From JAKPQD01 sp029572965 (GTDB lineage Bacteria > Bacteroidota > Bacteroidia > Bacteroidales > DTGW01), in NCBI GenBank assembly GCA_035374585.1, contig DAOSPF010000029.1, forward strand, positions 1 through 40,541: a DNA stretch of 40,541 nucleotides. The letters are read 5' to 3'. The notes beneath the pieces were generated by a model that saw only the letters and a list, made by a program, of their open reading frames with translations, was not told the DNA's origin and did no database searches. Within the stretch, counting starts at the first letter, position 1; every line of letters begins with the position of its first letter. Below, piece by piece: positions 7,841-15,842 of this stretch. Position numbers and translations under genes: made by a program.

Positions 7841-8289
7841 ACTTTGCCGCTTTCTTCGTTTTTATACCCGTAGATATACAGCGAATGATGCGATGGGATG
7901 AAGTTGTTCATCTCGCAGGCAGTCTTGATAATCTGTTGTATGCGTGGGTCGCAAAATTCAATTACCAGGCCGCTGTTGATGTCTATCAGGTGGTCGTGTT
8001 GCAGGCACTGAAAGGCCCTTTCAAACTGGGCAATGTTTTTTCCAAACTGGTGCTTGACCACAAGGTTGGTTTCCAACAAAAGCTCAATGGTATTGTACAA
8101 TGTAGCCCTACTCACCCTGTAATTCTTGTTTTTCATGGAAATGTAAAGCGACTCAACATCAAAATGCCCCGAACGGGAGTATATCTCGTCAAGAATAGCA
8201 TACCTTTCGGGAGTTTTGCGGTGCCCTTTTTGCTCTAAGTAGTCGGTAAATATTTTCTTTACGGTTTCTTTTACATTTTCGGTCTTCAT
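7837..8289 (-). CDS. Fur-family metal- or peroxide-responsive repressor
   Basis: 150 residues. The N-terminal winged helix has HRKTPERYAILDEIY, SGHFDVESLY and VSRATLYNTIELL, the Fur DNA-binding region. In the C-terminal dimerisation domain the metal ligands QHDH and IPSHHS are kept, but the CxxC pair that usually follows HDH is replaced by DINSG, and there is no terminal CxxC. The structural zinc site of classic Fur is therefore missing. Fur, PerR and Zur cannot be separated by eye. It sits convergent to cysE, and upstream of it (minus strand) lies a terminator and then the aminotransferase, so it is transcribed from its own promoter in the 8290-8340 gap. Confidence 0.85.
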   Translation of the reverse strand: MKTENVKETVKKIFTDYLEQKGHRKTPERYAILDEIYSRSGHFDVESLYISMKNKNYRVSRATLYNTIELLLETNLVVKHQFGKNIAQFERAFQCLQHDHLIDINSGLVIEFCDPRIQQIIKTACEMNNFIPSHHSLYIYGYKNEESGKV

Positions 8290-8340
8290 ATTTAGACTAA
8301 TTAAAAATTACTGTAAAAGTATATTATTTTTTAAAATAAA

Positions 8341-8365
8341 AAAACCGGCTTTAGGTGCCGGTTTT
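8341..8365 (-). terminator. Rho-independent terminator after the aminotransferase gene
   Basis: AAAACCGGC (8341-8349) pairs with GCCGGTTTT (8357-8365) around a 7-base loop, followed on the minus strand by a T-rich run. It separates the aminotransferase from the Fur-family gene downstream. Confidence 0.85.
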
Positions 8366-8382
8366 CATTATTTATCATTGAA

Positions 8383-9576
8383 TTACTTCAAATTTTCAAG
8401 CGCTGTTTTCAAACGTTTTAAAGCTTCAACAAGTTTCTCATCGGAAGTAGCAAATGAAATTCGGATACATTTGTCATTACCGAAACCTGAACCAGGAACT
8501 GTGGCTACAAAAGCTTTTTCTAACAGGTAAAAACTCATGTCGTCAGAGTTTTTGATAGTCCTTCCTTCGGCAGACTTACCAAAGAAAGCGCTGATATCTG
8601 GGAATACATAGAACGCGCCATCTGGTTTGTTGCATTTTACACCTTTGATTTGCATGATAGCATTGTAAACCAAATCGCGACGTTTGTGGAAAGCCTGACG
8701 GAATTCAGCAACTACAGCCTGGTCGCCATTTAAAGCAGCCGCAGCAGCCTTTTGGGCAATGGTTGAAGCGTTGGTGGTCATCTGGCCCTGGAGCTTGTTG
8801 CAAGCTTTGGCAATCCAAGGGGCAGCAGCCATAAAACCAATACGGTAACCAGTCATGGCATATGATTTTGAAACACCATTGATGATGACCACGCGGTCTT
8901 TAATTTCGGCAAACTGGGCAATGCTTTCATGTCCGCCAATGAAATTGATATGTTCGTAAATTTCGTCTGTGATAACGAAAATGTCAGGATGCTTAACCAA
9001 AACATCAACCAGAGCCTTTAATTCAGCTTTTGAATATACGCTACCTGTTGGGTTTGAAGGAGAGCAAAGTAATAAGGCTTTGGTTTTGCCGGTAATGGCA
9101 GCTTCAAGTTGAGCAGGGGTAATCTTAAAGTCTGATTCTACTTCGGTGTTGATAATGACGTTTGTTCCTTCTGCCAATTTTACCAGCTCAGCATAACTTA
9201 CCCAGTAAGGAGCAGGGATAATCACTTCATCTCCCGGGTTGATTAAAGTTAATATGGCATTGGCCAAGCTATGCTTTGCCCCATTCGAAACAATAATTTG
9301 GTTGGGAGCATAGTCCAGGTTGTTTTCTCTTTTTAACTTTTTTGAAATAGCTTCGAGTAAATCAGGGTAACCGGCAACATTGGTATAAAAAGAAAAGTTA
9401 TCATCAATAGCCTTTTTTGCTGCATCCTTGATATGCTTAGGAGTGAAAAAATCTGGTTCTCCAACGGTTAAGTTAATTACATCAATCCCTTGTGCCTGCA
9501 ACTCCTTTGTTTTGGTGTTCATGGCAATAGTAGAGGATTCAGCTAAAGCTTTTACTCTGTTCGATACTTTTTCCAT
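8383..9576 (-). CDS. Class I pyridoxal-phosphate aminotransferase (aspartate aminotransferase-like)
   Basis: 397 residues, the usual length of the AspB/AspC group. It transfers an amino group from aspartate or a similar donor to 2-oxoglutarate. Visible motifs: NLTVGEPDFFTPKHI (about 36), SNGAKHSL (about 98), PAPYWVSY (about 124), CSPSNPTGSVYS (about 170), ITDEIYEHI (about 202), and the PLP-lysine segment GVSKSYAMTGYRIGF (lysine near 237). The arginine binding the substrate carboxylate is in CIRISFATS near 373. Exact substrate range (aspartate, aromatic or both) cannot be told from sequence. It has its own promoter facing away from the PfkB kinase gene and a strong terminator, so it is a single-gene unit. 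Confidence 0.9.
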   Translation of the reverse strand: MEKVSNRVKALAESSTIAMNTKTKELQAQGIDVINLTVGEPDFFTPKHIKDAAKKAIDDNFSFYTNVAGYPDLLEAISKKLKRENNLDYAPNQIIVSNGAKHSLANAILTLINPGDEVIIPAPYWVSYAELVKLAEGTNVIINTEVESDFKITPAQLEAAITGKTKALLLCSPSNPTGSVYSKAELKALVDVLVKHPDIFVITDEIYEHINFIGGHESIAQFAEIKDRVVIINGVSKSYAMTGYRIGFMAAAPWIAKACNKLQGQMTTNASTIAQKAAAAALNGDQAVVAEFRQAFHKRRDLVYNAIMQIKGVKCNKPDGAFYVFPDISAFFGKSAEGRTIKNSDDMSFYLLEKAFVATVPGSGFGNDKCIRISFATSDEKLVEALKRLKTALENLK

Positions 9577-9605
9577 AAAATTATTAATTTGTTTTATTAA
9601 CCGTG

Positions 9606-9637
9606 CAAAATTAAACTATTATCTTAGCATTTTCAAA
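9606..9637 (-). promoter_or_regulatory. Promoter of the aminotransferase gene
   Basis: On the minus strand TTTG (plus 9637-9634) and TAATTTTG (plus 9613-9606) are separated by 20 bp, a full match to the Bacteroidota -33/-7 pattern. The start codon lies about 30 bases downstream. Confidence 0.6.
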
Positions 9638-9650
9638 CATTTAGAGAATT

Positions 9651-10571
9651 ATGGGCAAAGTTTATTGCATAGGGGAAACGGTTTGTGATATTATTTTCAA
9701 AAATGGCAACCCTGTAGCTGCAAAAGCCGGAGGGTCGATGTTGAACAGTTCGGTGAGCATGGGAAGGACAGGGTTGCCGGTTTCTTTCATCAGCGAATAT
9801 GCCAACGACCAGCTTGGACAGATGATAGATGATTTTTTGAAAGATTCGGGCATTGATACCAGCAATATTTTCAGGTATGATAATGGGAAAACCTCGGTAG
9901 CCCTTGCTTTTCTTAACGAAAAGAACAATGCCTCGTACAGCTTTTATAAGCACTTGCCCCAGGAGCGTTTGGCCATTCAAATGCCCGACTTTACTGAAGA
10001 TGATGTGCTGCTGTTTGGTTCGTTTTATGCTATTAATAAAGAAATCCGCCCAACGGTTGTGGAACTTGTGACCAAAGCCAAAAAGGCTGGCGCCGTTATT
10101 ATTTACGACCCAAACTTCCGCAAAGCCCATCTGCACGAGCTTAGCGACCTGATGCCTTATATTATTGAAAATATGCAAATGGCCAGTATCATAAGGGGCT
10201 CCAATGAAGATTTTGAAATGATTTTTGGTTCAAAAACCATTGCTGACGCTTATAATGAAGTAAGCAAATATTGTAAAAACCTGCTTTATACCGAAAATGA
10301 AAAAGGCTTTTATATACAAACCCCGTCAGTAGGGACGTTCATACCTGTTGATGCTATTGTACCAGTAAGTACTATTGGAGCAGGGGACAACTTTAATGCG
10401 GGGTTTATTTACGGCATTTATAAAGCAAAAGTAAAGAATGCAGAAATAGAACGCTTTACATCAAGCCAATGGAATGAAATCTGCCATTATGCCCCGATTT
10501 TTGCAAAACAGGTGTGTAAAAGCTATGACAATTACCTCTCAAAAGAATTTGCAGCAAGCTATAAGCTGTAA
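9651..10571 (+). CDS. PfkB-family carbohydrate kinase (fructokinase-like)
   Basis: 306 residues, ribokinase/PfkB fold. It phosphorylates a sugar, probably fructose, using ATP in the cytosol. The N-terminal substrate motif GGSMLNSSVSMGRTGLPVSF (about 26-45) and GQMIDDFLKDSGIDTS (about 59-74) define the sugar-binding lobe. The family's second signature, TIGAGDNFNAGFIYG (about 242-256), holds the catalytic aspartate and anion hole. The usual DTDPNYR-like motif appears as IYDPNFRKA near 148. Substrate specificity is inferred from similarity in layout to fructokinases. It is divergent from the aminotransferase and stops 3 bp before the end of the convergent NUMOD1-like gene. Confidence 0.87.
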   Translation: MGKVYCIGETVCDIIFKNGNPVAAKAGGSMLNSSVSMGRTGLPVSFISEYANDQLGQMIDDFLKDSGIDTSNIFRYDNGKTSVALAFLNEKNNASYSFYKHLPQERLAIQMPDFTEDDVLLFGSFYAINKEIRPTVVELVTKAKKAGAVIIYDPNFRKAHLHELSDLMPYIIENMQMASIIRGSNEDFEMIFGSKTIADAYNEVSKYCKNLLYTENEKGFYIQTPSVGTFIPVDAIVPVSTIGAGDNFNAGFIYGIYKAKVKNAEIERFTSSQWNEICHYAPIFAKQVCKSYDNYLSKEFAASYKL

Positions 10572-10574
10572 AAA

Positions 10575-10880
10575 TTAACCGTTGAACCCAACGCTACGTT
10601 TGTAACTGGTAGCAGCGTTGATATAGAAGGCTTTGTATTTAATGTAATGGTTACCTTTTTTAAATTCCCAAATGACATTTTTGGCTTTGAAAATTTTGCC
10701 AATACAGGCTTCGAAAATCAAACTATAATGAATCCCAGTAGCTGCTGAAGCTTCTATGATGCTTTTAAATTCAATGCTTTTGTTTGAAAAATGGCCAATT
10801 ACAGGAATATGATATTTTTTGTTCATCAACTTATTCTCTGTTTTTTCATTAATTATGCGCAGCTTGCCAATATTTTTCAT
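10575..10880 (-). CDS. Small NUMOD1-like DNA-binding domain protein
   Basis: 101 residues from ATG 10880; an internal ATG (MNKKYHIPV) could give about 83. The core, roughly residues 22-68, reads PVIGHFSNKSIEFKSIIEAS, then ATGIHYSLIFEACIGKIFKA, then NVIWEF. Spacing of phe, the EA..TGI helix-turn, the C.GK turn and the final WEF resembles NUMOD1, a helix-turn-helix module normally attached to homing endonucleases. Here there is no nuclease domain attached or nearby. It may be a stand-alone DNA-binding protein or the remnant of a lost homing nuclease. The gene is convergent with the sugar kinase, almost touching its stop. The assignment is by pattern only. Confidence 0.55.
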   Translation of the reverse strand: MKNIGKLRIINEKTENKLMNKKYHIPVIGHFSNKSIEFKSIIEASAATGIHYSLIFEACIGKIFKAKNVIWEFKKGNHYIKYKAFYINAATSYKRSVGFNG

Positions 10881-11016
10881 AGCCTTTATGCATTTGGTTT
10901 TTACAAATATACATCTTTATCTGATTAAAAACAACATCAAATAATGATAAACTGATTTAGGTAGAATGAGCCTCATAATTATTCACTGTTGTTTAAAACA
11001 AAATAACAATAAAAAT

Positions 11017-11166
11017 GTGTCGCCCCAAAAGAGCTTAATATCCTTGTAACAACTTGACTACCATACTTTTGTGGCTAATACTACTAATAATATGTCCTGT
11101 AAGGGCAGTAGTATGGCAGAAGTGTTGAATTATAGTTAAAATAAGCTCCATAGGAGCAACACCTGT
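11017..11166. repeat. 150-bp inverted-repeat element of the GGGGCGAC class
   Basis: GTGTCGCCCCAAAAGAGCTT at the left end (11017-11036) and AAGCTCCATAGGAGCAACAC at the right (11143-11162) are imperfect inverted copies (15 of 20 match). Inside, ATACTACT and AGTAGTAT form a perfect 8-bp stem, and CTACCATAC pairs loosely with GTATGGCAG. The end motif matches the AAGCCCCAGCGGGGCGACCT block in the element at 32512, so the two belong to one broad repeat class even though the middles differ. Confidence 0.5.
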
Positions 11167-11266
11167 CTAAAATAAATTTATTGGTTAGCTAACATGAATT
11201 TCAAAATTGAACTGCCGCAATTAAACAGAAATTTTTTTAATTCATCTTTATATTGGCCCAAACATT

Positions 11267-11297
11267 AAAAAAGGCTCAGAAATAATCCTGAACCTTT
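11267..11297 (-). terminator. Terminator after the M3 peptidase gene
   Basis: AAAAAAGGCTCAG pairs with CTGAACCTTTTTT with one mismatch around AAATAATC. On the minus strand it lies about 45 bases beyond the stop codon and ends in T residues. Confidence 0.7.
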
Positions 11298-11341
11298 TTT
11301 TGCAATTATTGTCTTAGGTAACCTTTGTAAATCATTAATAA

Positions 11342-13387
11342 TTAAAGTCCTAAAGATTTAAAAAAAGCATCCTGGTTTGGTTCTCTGCCCAAGAATTTTT
11401 TCACGATGTCCATTTCATTTACAGTTGATCCTTTTGAGATAACTTCATTTTTGTATTTCAATCCTGTAGAGGGATTTAAGACTCCTTCTTTTTCAAATAC
11501 AGAAAATAAGTCCTCTGCATACACCTTTGACCACATATAGCCATAATAACCTGCACCGTAGCCCATCAGGTGGTCAAAAGAAGCCTGCATGTGGGTTCCC
11601 GGAACATACTCAAACAAGGAAACCTTATTATTCAGCTCAATCATAGCATCGGTGGTAGTTTGAGTTCCATCAGGGTCGTATTTGTCGTGGTAGGTGAGGT
11701 CGAGCATTCCATACTGCAATTGCCTGAGGGCATCCATTCCCGAACATAAATTGCGGGCCGAAAGCATCTTATCATATAACGCTTTAGGCAGCACCTCTCC
11801 GGTTTTATAGTGTTTGGCAAACAAGCAAAGCGATTGATAGTTCCATGCCCAGTTTTCAAACATCTGTGACGGGACTTCGACAAACTCGTGGGTATTGCTG
11901 ATACCTGCCTGAAAAGACAAGTCAGAGCGGCTCATCACAAAATGCATCATGTGGCCAAATTCGTGGAAGAATGTTTCCACATCGTCATGCGACATGAACC
12001 CGGGCATATCTGCTGTTGCTTGAGGAAAATTACAAACCAGGGCAGCAGTAGGTATTTGATAACCATTGGTAGTTTTTTTGCCGTTTATCATCCCAAAACA
12101 AGCAAAATGGCTGTATTTGTCAGGGCGAGGGTAGAGGTCGAGGTAAATACGTCCTACCACTTTAGTCCCTTCTTTCATTTCAAAAAGCTTAACGCCCGGG
12201 GCCCAAACAGATGCACCTTGAACTTCTTCAAAAGAAACCTGATACAACGTTTTACAAATAGTTAATATACCCTGGATAACATTATTAACTTCAAAGTATT
12301 GTTTAACAAGCTGGCGGTCAACGTTGTACTGTTCTTTCAACACTTTATTGCGCAAATAAGCGGTTTCCCAAGGGTTTATTTTGGTTGCTTCTGGATTGTC
12401 AAGTTTTTTTCTGTCAAGCAATTGCTGATAATCTTTTAAAGCTTTAGGTTTAATTTTGTTATATAACGAATTTTCAAAATCCCAAACCGTAGCGGCATTT
12501 TTAGCCATGTTATCGGCAATAATATAATCAGCAGCAGATGCATAACCCAGCAACCTGGCACATTTTTTACGCTCTTTCAACACTGCTTGCAAAATGTCGA
12601 GGTTTTTGTCAGCAGCACGGTTTGAATATAAGATAGAAAGGCGTTTACGGGCATCATCGCTTTCAGATAGCTCCATAAAAGGGACTACAGAAGGGTGGTT
12701 AAGCTCTATTTTATATTTCCCGTTTTCTTGCAAACGGGCTTTTTTATAATCCTCAGGCAACCCTTTTATCTCGTCTTCAGTCACCTCAAGATAATCTTTG
12801 CAGGCAGCAATATTGGCCGAGAATTGCAAGCTTAAGGTGGAAATACTGTCAAGTATTACTTTAAGTTCTTTACGCTTGTCGGCAGATAAATCAAAGCCTT
12901 GAAGATGATAAAAAATGAGCATATCCTCCAGTGCTTTCTTTTTATAACCTGTCAGTTTTTTAGCTTCATTAGTTGTAGAATAAGCCTTGACAGCTTTATA
13001 CAATTCCTCGTTTAAATTGACTTCGTTGTTAAATTTGCTCAACACTTCAATGTTTTTCTGGCATACTTCACGTAAACTATCATCAGGGTGGGTGTATGCC
13101 ATCAGGTAAATGATATTGGTCAGGCTGCTGAGGCGCTGCTGCATATCATCGTAGCGTACCATAGTATTTTCAAAGGTACGTTTACTATTATCCACTGCGG
13201 CAATTTCAGCAATGTACTTTTTTACATCTTCCATCACCAGCTGAGTGGCAGATTCCACCTGCAGGGCAGTAAACTTATCAAACTGTATCAAATCGTTTTC
13301 TTTAAATAACAATGCGTTGTCCATAGATTTTGTCTGAAAATTGGTAAAACAGAGCGCAAAAGTAAGCGAATAAAGTATTTTTTTCAT
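11342..13387 (-). CDS. M3-family zinc metallopeptidase (oligopeptidase/dipeptidyl carboxypeptidase-like)
   Basis: 681 residues, a typical length for the thimet oligopeptidase/Dcp family. The zinc motif HEFGHMMH is at about residues 471-478, within FFHEFGHMMHFVMSR, and the third ligand glutamate is expected about 25 residues later in THEFVEVPSQ. The C-terminus keeps the family's LMGYGAGYYGYMWSKVYAEDLF. A hydrophobic N-terminus (KKILYSLTFALCFTNFQ) suggests a signal peptide, so it may digest peptides in the periplasm; cleavage site unclear. The ATG directly follows a duplicated leader that also precedes the AICAR formyltransferase gene. It follows ptb on the same strand with a 216-bp gap, so it probably has its own promoter. 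Confidence 0.9.
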   Translation of the reverse strand: MKKILYSLTFALCFTNFQTKSMDNALLFKENDLIQFDKFTALQVESATQLVMEDVKKYIAEIAAVDNSKRTFENTMVRYDDMQQRLSSLTNIIYLMAYTHPDDSLREVCQKNIEVLSKFNNEVNLNEELYKAVKAYSTTNEAKKLTGYKKKALEDMLIFYHLQGFDLSADKRKELKVILDSISTLSLQFSANIAACKDYLEVTEDEIKGLPEDYKKARLQENGKYKIELNHPSVVPFMELSESDDARKRLSILYSNRAADKNLDILQAVLKERKKCARLLGYASAADYIIADNMAKNAATVWDFENSLYNKIKPKALKDYQQLLDRKKLDNPEATKINPWETAYLRNKVLKEQYNVDRQLVKQYFEVNNVIQGILTICKTLYQVSFEEVQGASVWAPGVKLFEMKEGTKVVGRIYLDLYPRPDKYSHFACFGMINGKKTTNGYQIPTAALVCNFPQATADMPGFMSHDDVETFFHEFGHMMHFVMSRSDLSFQAGISNTHEFVEVPSQMFENWAWNYQSLCLFAKHYKTGEVLPKALYDKMLSARNLCSGMDALRQLQYGMLDLTYHDKYDPDGTQTTTDAMIELNNKVSLFEYVPGTHMQASFDHLMGYGAGYYGYMWSKVYAEDLFSVFEKEGVLNPSTGLKYKNEVISKGSTVNEMDIVKKFLGREPNQDAFFKSLGL

Positions 13388-13500
13388 CCGTAAATAATTT
13401 TATAAATAAGGTCGGATGAACCCCGAAGGGCTCTCCGAAGGAAAACTCGCATGATGAATTTTCATCCTTGTTTGTGTTTAACGAATCATGCTCGTTTCAT
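13384..13500 (-). repeat. Duplicated leader, copy 1 (upstream of the M3 peptidase)
   Basis: Reading the plus strand: TCATCCGTAAATAATTTT, then GGATGAA, ACTCGCATGATGAATTTTCA, TCCTTGTTTGTGTTTAACGA and ATCATGCTCGTTTCAT. The same blocks occur at 15661-15752. This copy has about 26 extra bases (GAACCCCGAAGGGCTCTCCG region), themselves forming small GAAGG/CCTTC-type hairpins. The unit ends exactly over the ATG of the peptidase gene. On the transcript GGATGAA and TTCATCC would pair. Confidence 0.8.
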
Positions 13501-13603
13501 ATTGGTTAATTTAATAATAGTTATGTAATGAATAAATAAGGGTGCAATATTTGAAAAGTTTTCCTTTCTTGGAAGTTATTTAACAAGAATTTTTTGTAAT
13601 AGT

Positions 13604-14500
13604 TTAAGCCTTGTTGGCACTTGTTAAATGCAAGGCGAGTAGGAGAGAATAATACCGGGTAATTTCGTTATCTGCCCGGGAAGTTAACACAATGGGCACT
13701 TTGGCCCCGGCAACAACCGCAGCTACGGGCTGACCTGCAATGACACCTATAGACTTATACAATATATTCCCGGCATCGAGATTGTGCACCACTAAAACAT
13801 CTGCATTCCCGGCCACTTCACTTTTAATGTTTTTCATTTCAGATGCAGCCGCCGAAAGTGCGTTGTCTAAAGCAAAAGGGCCATCTACCATGCAATTTTT
13901 GATTTCACCTTTTAGGTTCATATCTTTAAGAATCAGGGCATCTTGCGTAGAGGCAATTTTGGGATTAGGCTTTTCAACAGGGCAAACCATGGCAACTTTA
14001 GGATGTCCATAACCAAGTTTTTTCATCAAATCAACGGCATTGTTGATAATAGCCACTTTAGTTTCAATATCCGGGGCAATGTTAATGGCTGCATCAGACA
14101 AGGCTACCAATTTTGGTTGCAAAGGATGTTTAAATATAGTGATGTGGGTAAGAATGTTCTCTAATAAAGTACTGTGCAATATAGCTTTTACAAAAATACT
14201 GGTCGAAACCATACCTTTCATCAAAATACCCACTTCATGGTTTTCGGCCATAACAACAGCATCATGGGCTGCTATAACCTGGTCATTGCTATGGATAACA
14301 GTATATTGCAATGGCTTAAGGCCATAAGCATGGCACAAATTTTCTATCTCAGGTTTGTTCCCACAAAAAACGGGGATAATCTGTTTAGCTTCAATAAAAG
14401 GTTTAACAGCCTTAAAAATGCCGGCATCTGTAGGCCAGACAATGGCTGCTTTTTGTGGGTAGTTGCAAACAGCTAAAAGTTGATCGAGGGCAGTTATCAT
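13604..14500 (-). CDS. ptb: Phosphate butyryltransferase (phosphate acyltransferase family)
   Basis: 298 residues from ATG 14500; a GTG at 14524 would add eight. The length and single-domain PTA_PTB fold fit Ptb, which exchanges butyryl-CoA and phosphate to butyryl-phosphate. Motifs: GILMKGMVSTSIFVKAIL (about 90-108), the LSDAAINIAPDIETKVAII stretch (about 134), MVDGPFALDNALSAAA (about 203), and NADVLVVHNLDAGNILYKS near 232, parallel to the Pta motif ANVLVFPTLETGNIAYKL. Buk is not seen; the ackA product might complete the step, or a distant buk gene might. It lies 78 bp after the AICAR formyltransferase gene on the same strand and is likely co-transcribed with it. A branched-chain or acetyl specificity cannot be excluded. 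Confidence 0.8.
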   Translation of the reverse strand: MITALDQLLAVCNYPQKAAIVWPTDAGIFKAVKPFIEAKQIIPVFCGNKPEIENLCHAYGLKPLQYTVIHSNDQVIAAHDAVVMAENHEVGILMKGMVSTSIFVKAILHSTLLENILTHITIFKHPLQPKLVALSDAAINIAPDIETKVAIINNAVDLMKKLGYGHPKVAMVCPVEKPNPKIASTQDALILKDMNLKGEIKNCMVDGPFALDNALSAAASEMKNIKSEVAGNADVLVVHNLDAGNILYKSIGVIAGQPVAAVVAGAKVPIVLTSRADNEITRYYSLLLALHLTSANKA

Positions 14501-14578
14501 ACTTTTTTTAGTAAATGTAATCACTACCCTCGATTTATTTAAAAAAATTCTTTAAGAATCTTTGCTGCAAAGCTAATA

Positions 14579-15664
14579 TTAATGATGAAACAACCTTACC
14601 CCGGTGTTAATGATGGTTATTCCCAGTTTATTGGCCGTTTCAATAATTTCATTGTCCCTGACCGAGCCCATTGGCGTGGCAATAAACTTTATCCCATATT
14701 TGTGGGCAAGTTCTATGTTATCTTTTTGCGGGAAAAAGCCATCAGATAGCAAACAACTGTCAGGCAACTGGTTAAGTATGATTTTATCGGCAAATGTTTC
14801 TTGTCTTTTTTGCTCTATAATCTGGTCAATATCAGTGCGTTTCAGCCCTGTGTAATTTTTTAAAAAAGAATAGTCGAGCAACATTTTTTGGTACCAGACA
14901 TTGGCTTTGCTCAATGCTAATCCTGAACATAAAATACGCGATTGTTGTCCGGAGCCAATACCAATAACATGGCCATTATTAACCACACAAATTGAATTAG
15001 ATTGGGTGTATTTCAGGGTGATAAGGCCCAGTTTCAGGTCTTCCTTTATTTGAGGAGAAATAGCTGCATTTGAAGTAACAACATTAGAAAGTAAAGCATC
15101 GGAAATAACCAGGTTATTCCGTTTTTGTCTGACGGTAATACCAAAAACATCGCGCGATTCGATTTCCTGAGGCTCATAAGCTGCATCAATTTCAAAAATT
15201 ACATAGCCGCCGTTTTTTTTGCCGCATAAAATCTCTAACGCTTCTTGGGTATATCCCGGGGCAACAATACCGTCAGATACTTCAGATTTGATAAGCAAAG
15301 CCGTTTGTTTATCCACCACATGGCTTACCGCAATGAAGTCTCCAAAAGAAGCAAGCCTGTCGGTACCACGGGACCTTGCATACGACGATGCTAATGCAGA
15401 TAAATCCTGGTTTATCAAATAAGCCTGTTTTTCTTTTTCATCTAATGGTTTTGAAACAGCCACACCAGAAGGAGTGACGTGTTTGAATGAGGTAGAAACT
15501 TCTTTGTTTAAAGCTTTGCTGGCCTCTTTTACCAATTGCCATGAATTGAGCGCATCAAGCACGTTTATCACGCTTGGCGAGCCATTTTTGAGCTGTAAAG
15601 CATTTTTACTATCAATCACTTCTGCATAATCCTGGTAAGGATTCATTCCATATTTTAATTTCAT
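14579..15664 (-). CDS. Stand-alone AICAR formyltransferase (PurH C-terminal type)
   Basis: 361 residues, where bifunctional PurH has about 510-590: the N-terminal IMP cyclohydrolase domain is absent. The N-terminus begins directly at LKYGMNPYQ, the typical start of the AICARFT domain (LRYGENPHQ in PurH). The catalytic Lys-His pair is kept in SFKHVTPSGVAVS (about 60), followed by RSRGTDRLASFGDFIAVSHV (about 98-117). The C-terminus has SDGFFPQKDNIELAHKYGI, TPMGSVRDNEII and TGVRLFHH, close to PurH's GGSIRDNEV and TGMRHFRH. It should transfer formyl from 10-formyl-THF to AICAR in purine synthesis. It sits among acid-fermentation genes rather than pur genes. The duplicated leader at 15661-15752 precedes it. 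Confidence 0.85.
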   Translation of the reverse strand: MKLKYGMNPYQDYAEVIDSKNALQLKNGSPSVINVLDALNSWQLVKEASKALNKEVSTSFKHVTPSGVAVSKPLDEKEKQAYLINQDLSALASSYARSRGTDRLASFGDFIAVSHVVDKQTALLIKSEVSDGIVAPGYTQEALEILCGKKNGGYVIFEIDAAYEPQEIESRDVFGITVRQKRNNLVISDALLSNVVTSNAAISPQIKEDLKLGLITLKYTQSNSICVVNNGHVIGIGSGQQSRILCSGLALSKANVWYQKMLLDYSFLKNYTGLKRTDIDQIIEQKRQETFADKIILNQLPDSCLLSDGFFPQKDNIELAHKYGIKFIATPMGSVRDNEIIETANKLGITIINTGVRLFHH

Positions 15665-15752
15665 CCGTAAATAATTTTTTTAATAAGGTTGGATGGAACT
15701 CGCATGATAAATTTCATCCTTGTTTGTGTTTAACGAATCATGCTCGTTTCAT
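15661..15752 (-). repeat. Duplicated leader, copy 2 (upstream of the AICAR formyltransferase)
   Basis: Direct repeat of 13384-13500 without its 26-base insert: TCATCCGTAAATAATTTTTT, GGTTGGATGGAACTCGCATG, ATAAATTTCATCCTTGTTTG, TGTTTAACGAATCATGCTCG, TTTCAT. It again ends over the start codon, so both mRNAs begin their coding part with the same TTTACGGATGAAA context. Confidence 0.8.
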
Positions 15753-15788
15753 TTTTCTATAATTTGATGATTTATTTCGTTTTAAAAC

Positions 15789-15827
15789 AAAAATAGCCGA
15801 AACAACATTGACGTTTCGACTATTTTT
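15789..15827 (-). terminator. Terminator after ackA
   Basis: AAAAATAGCCGAAAC (15789-15803) pairs with GTTTCGACTATTTTT (15813-15827) with one G:A mismatch around a 9-base loop. It closes the pta-hbd-ackA unit and isolates it from the AICAR formyltransferase gene. Confidence 0.8.
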
Positions 15828-15842
15828 ATGCTACGTTTTATT

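Larger units (their letters stand above)
10881..11341. other. Intergenic region with a structured repeat and a terminator
   Basis: These 461 bases hold no gene. They contain the start region of the NUMOD1-like gene (10881-10920), the inverted-repeat element at 11017-11166 and the terminator of the M3 peptidase gene at 11267-11297. Confidence 0.5.

Noticed and set aside
11017..11166. Considered as a tRNA or riboswitch
   Set aside because: Lacks tRNA arm sequences and any recognised aptamer core; the symmetric ends fit a repeat better.
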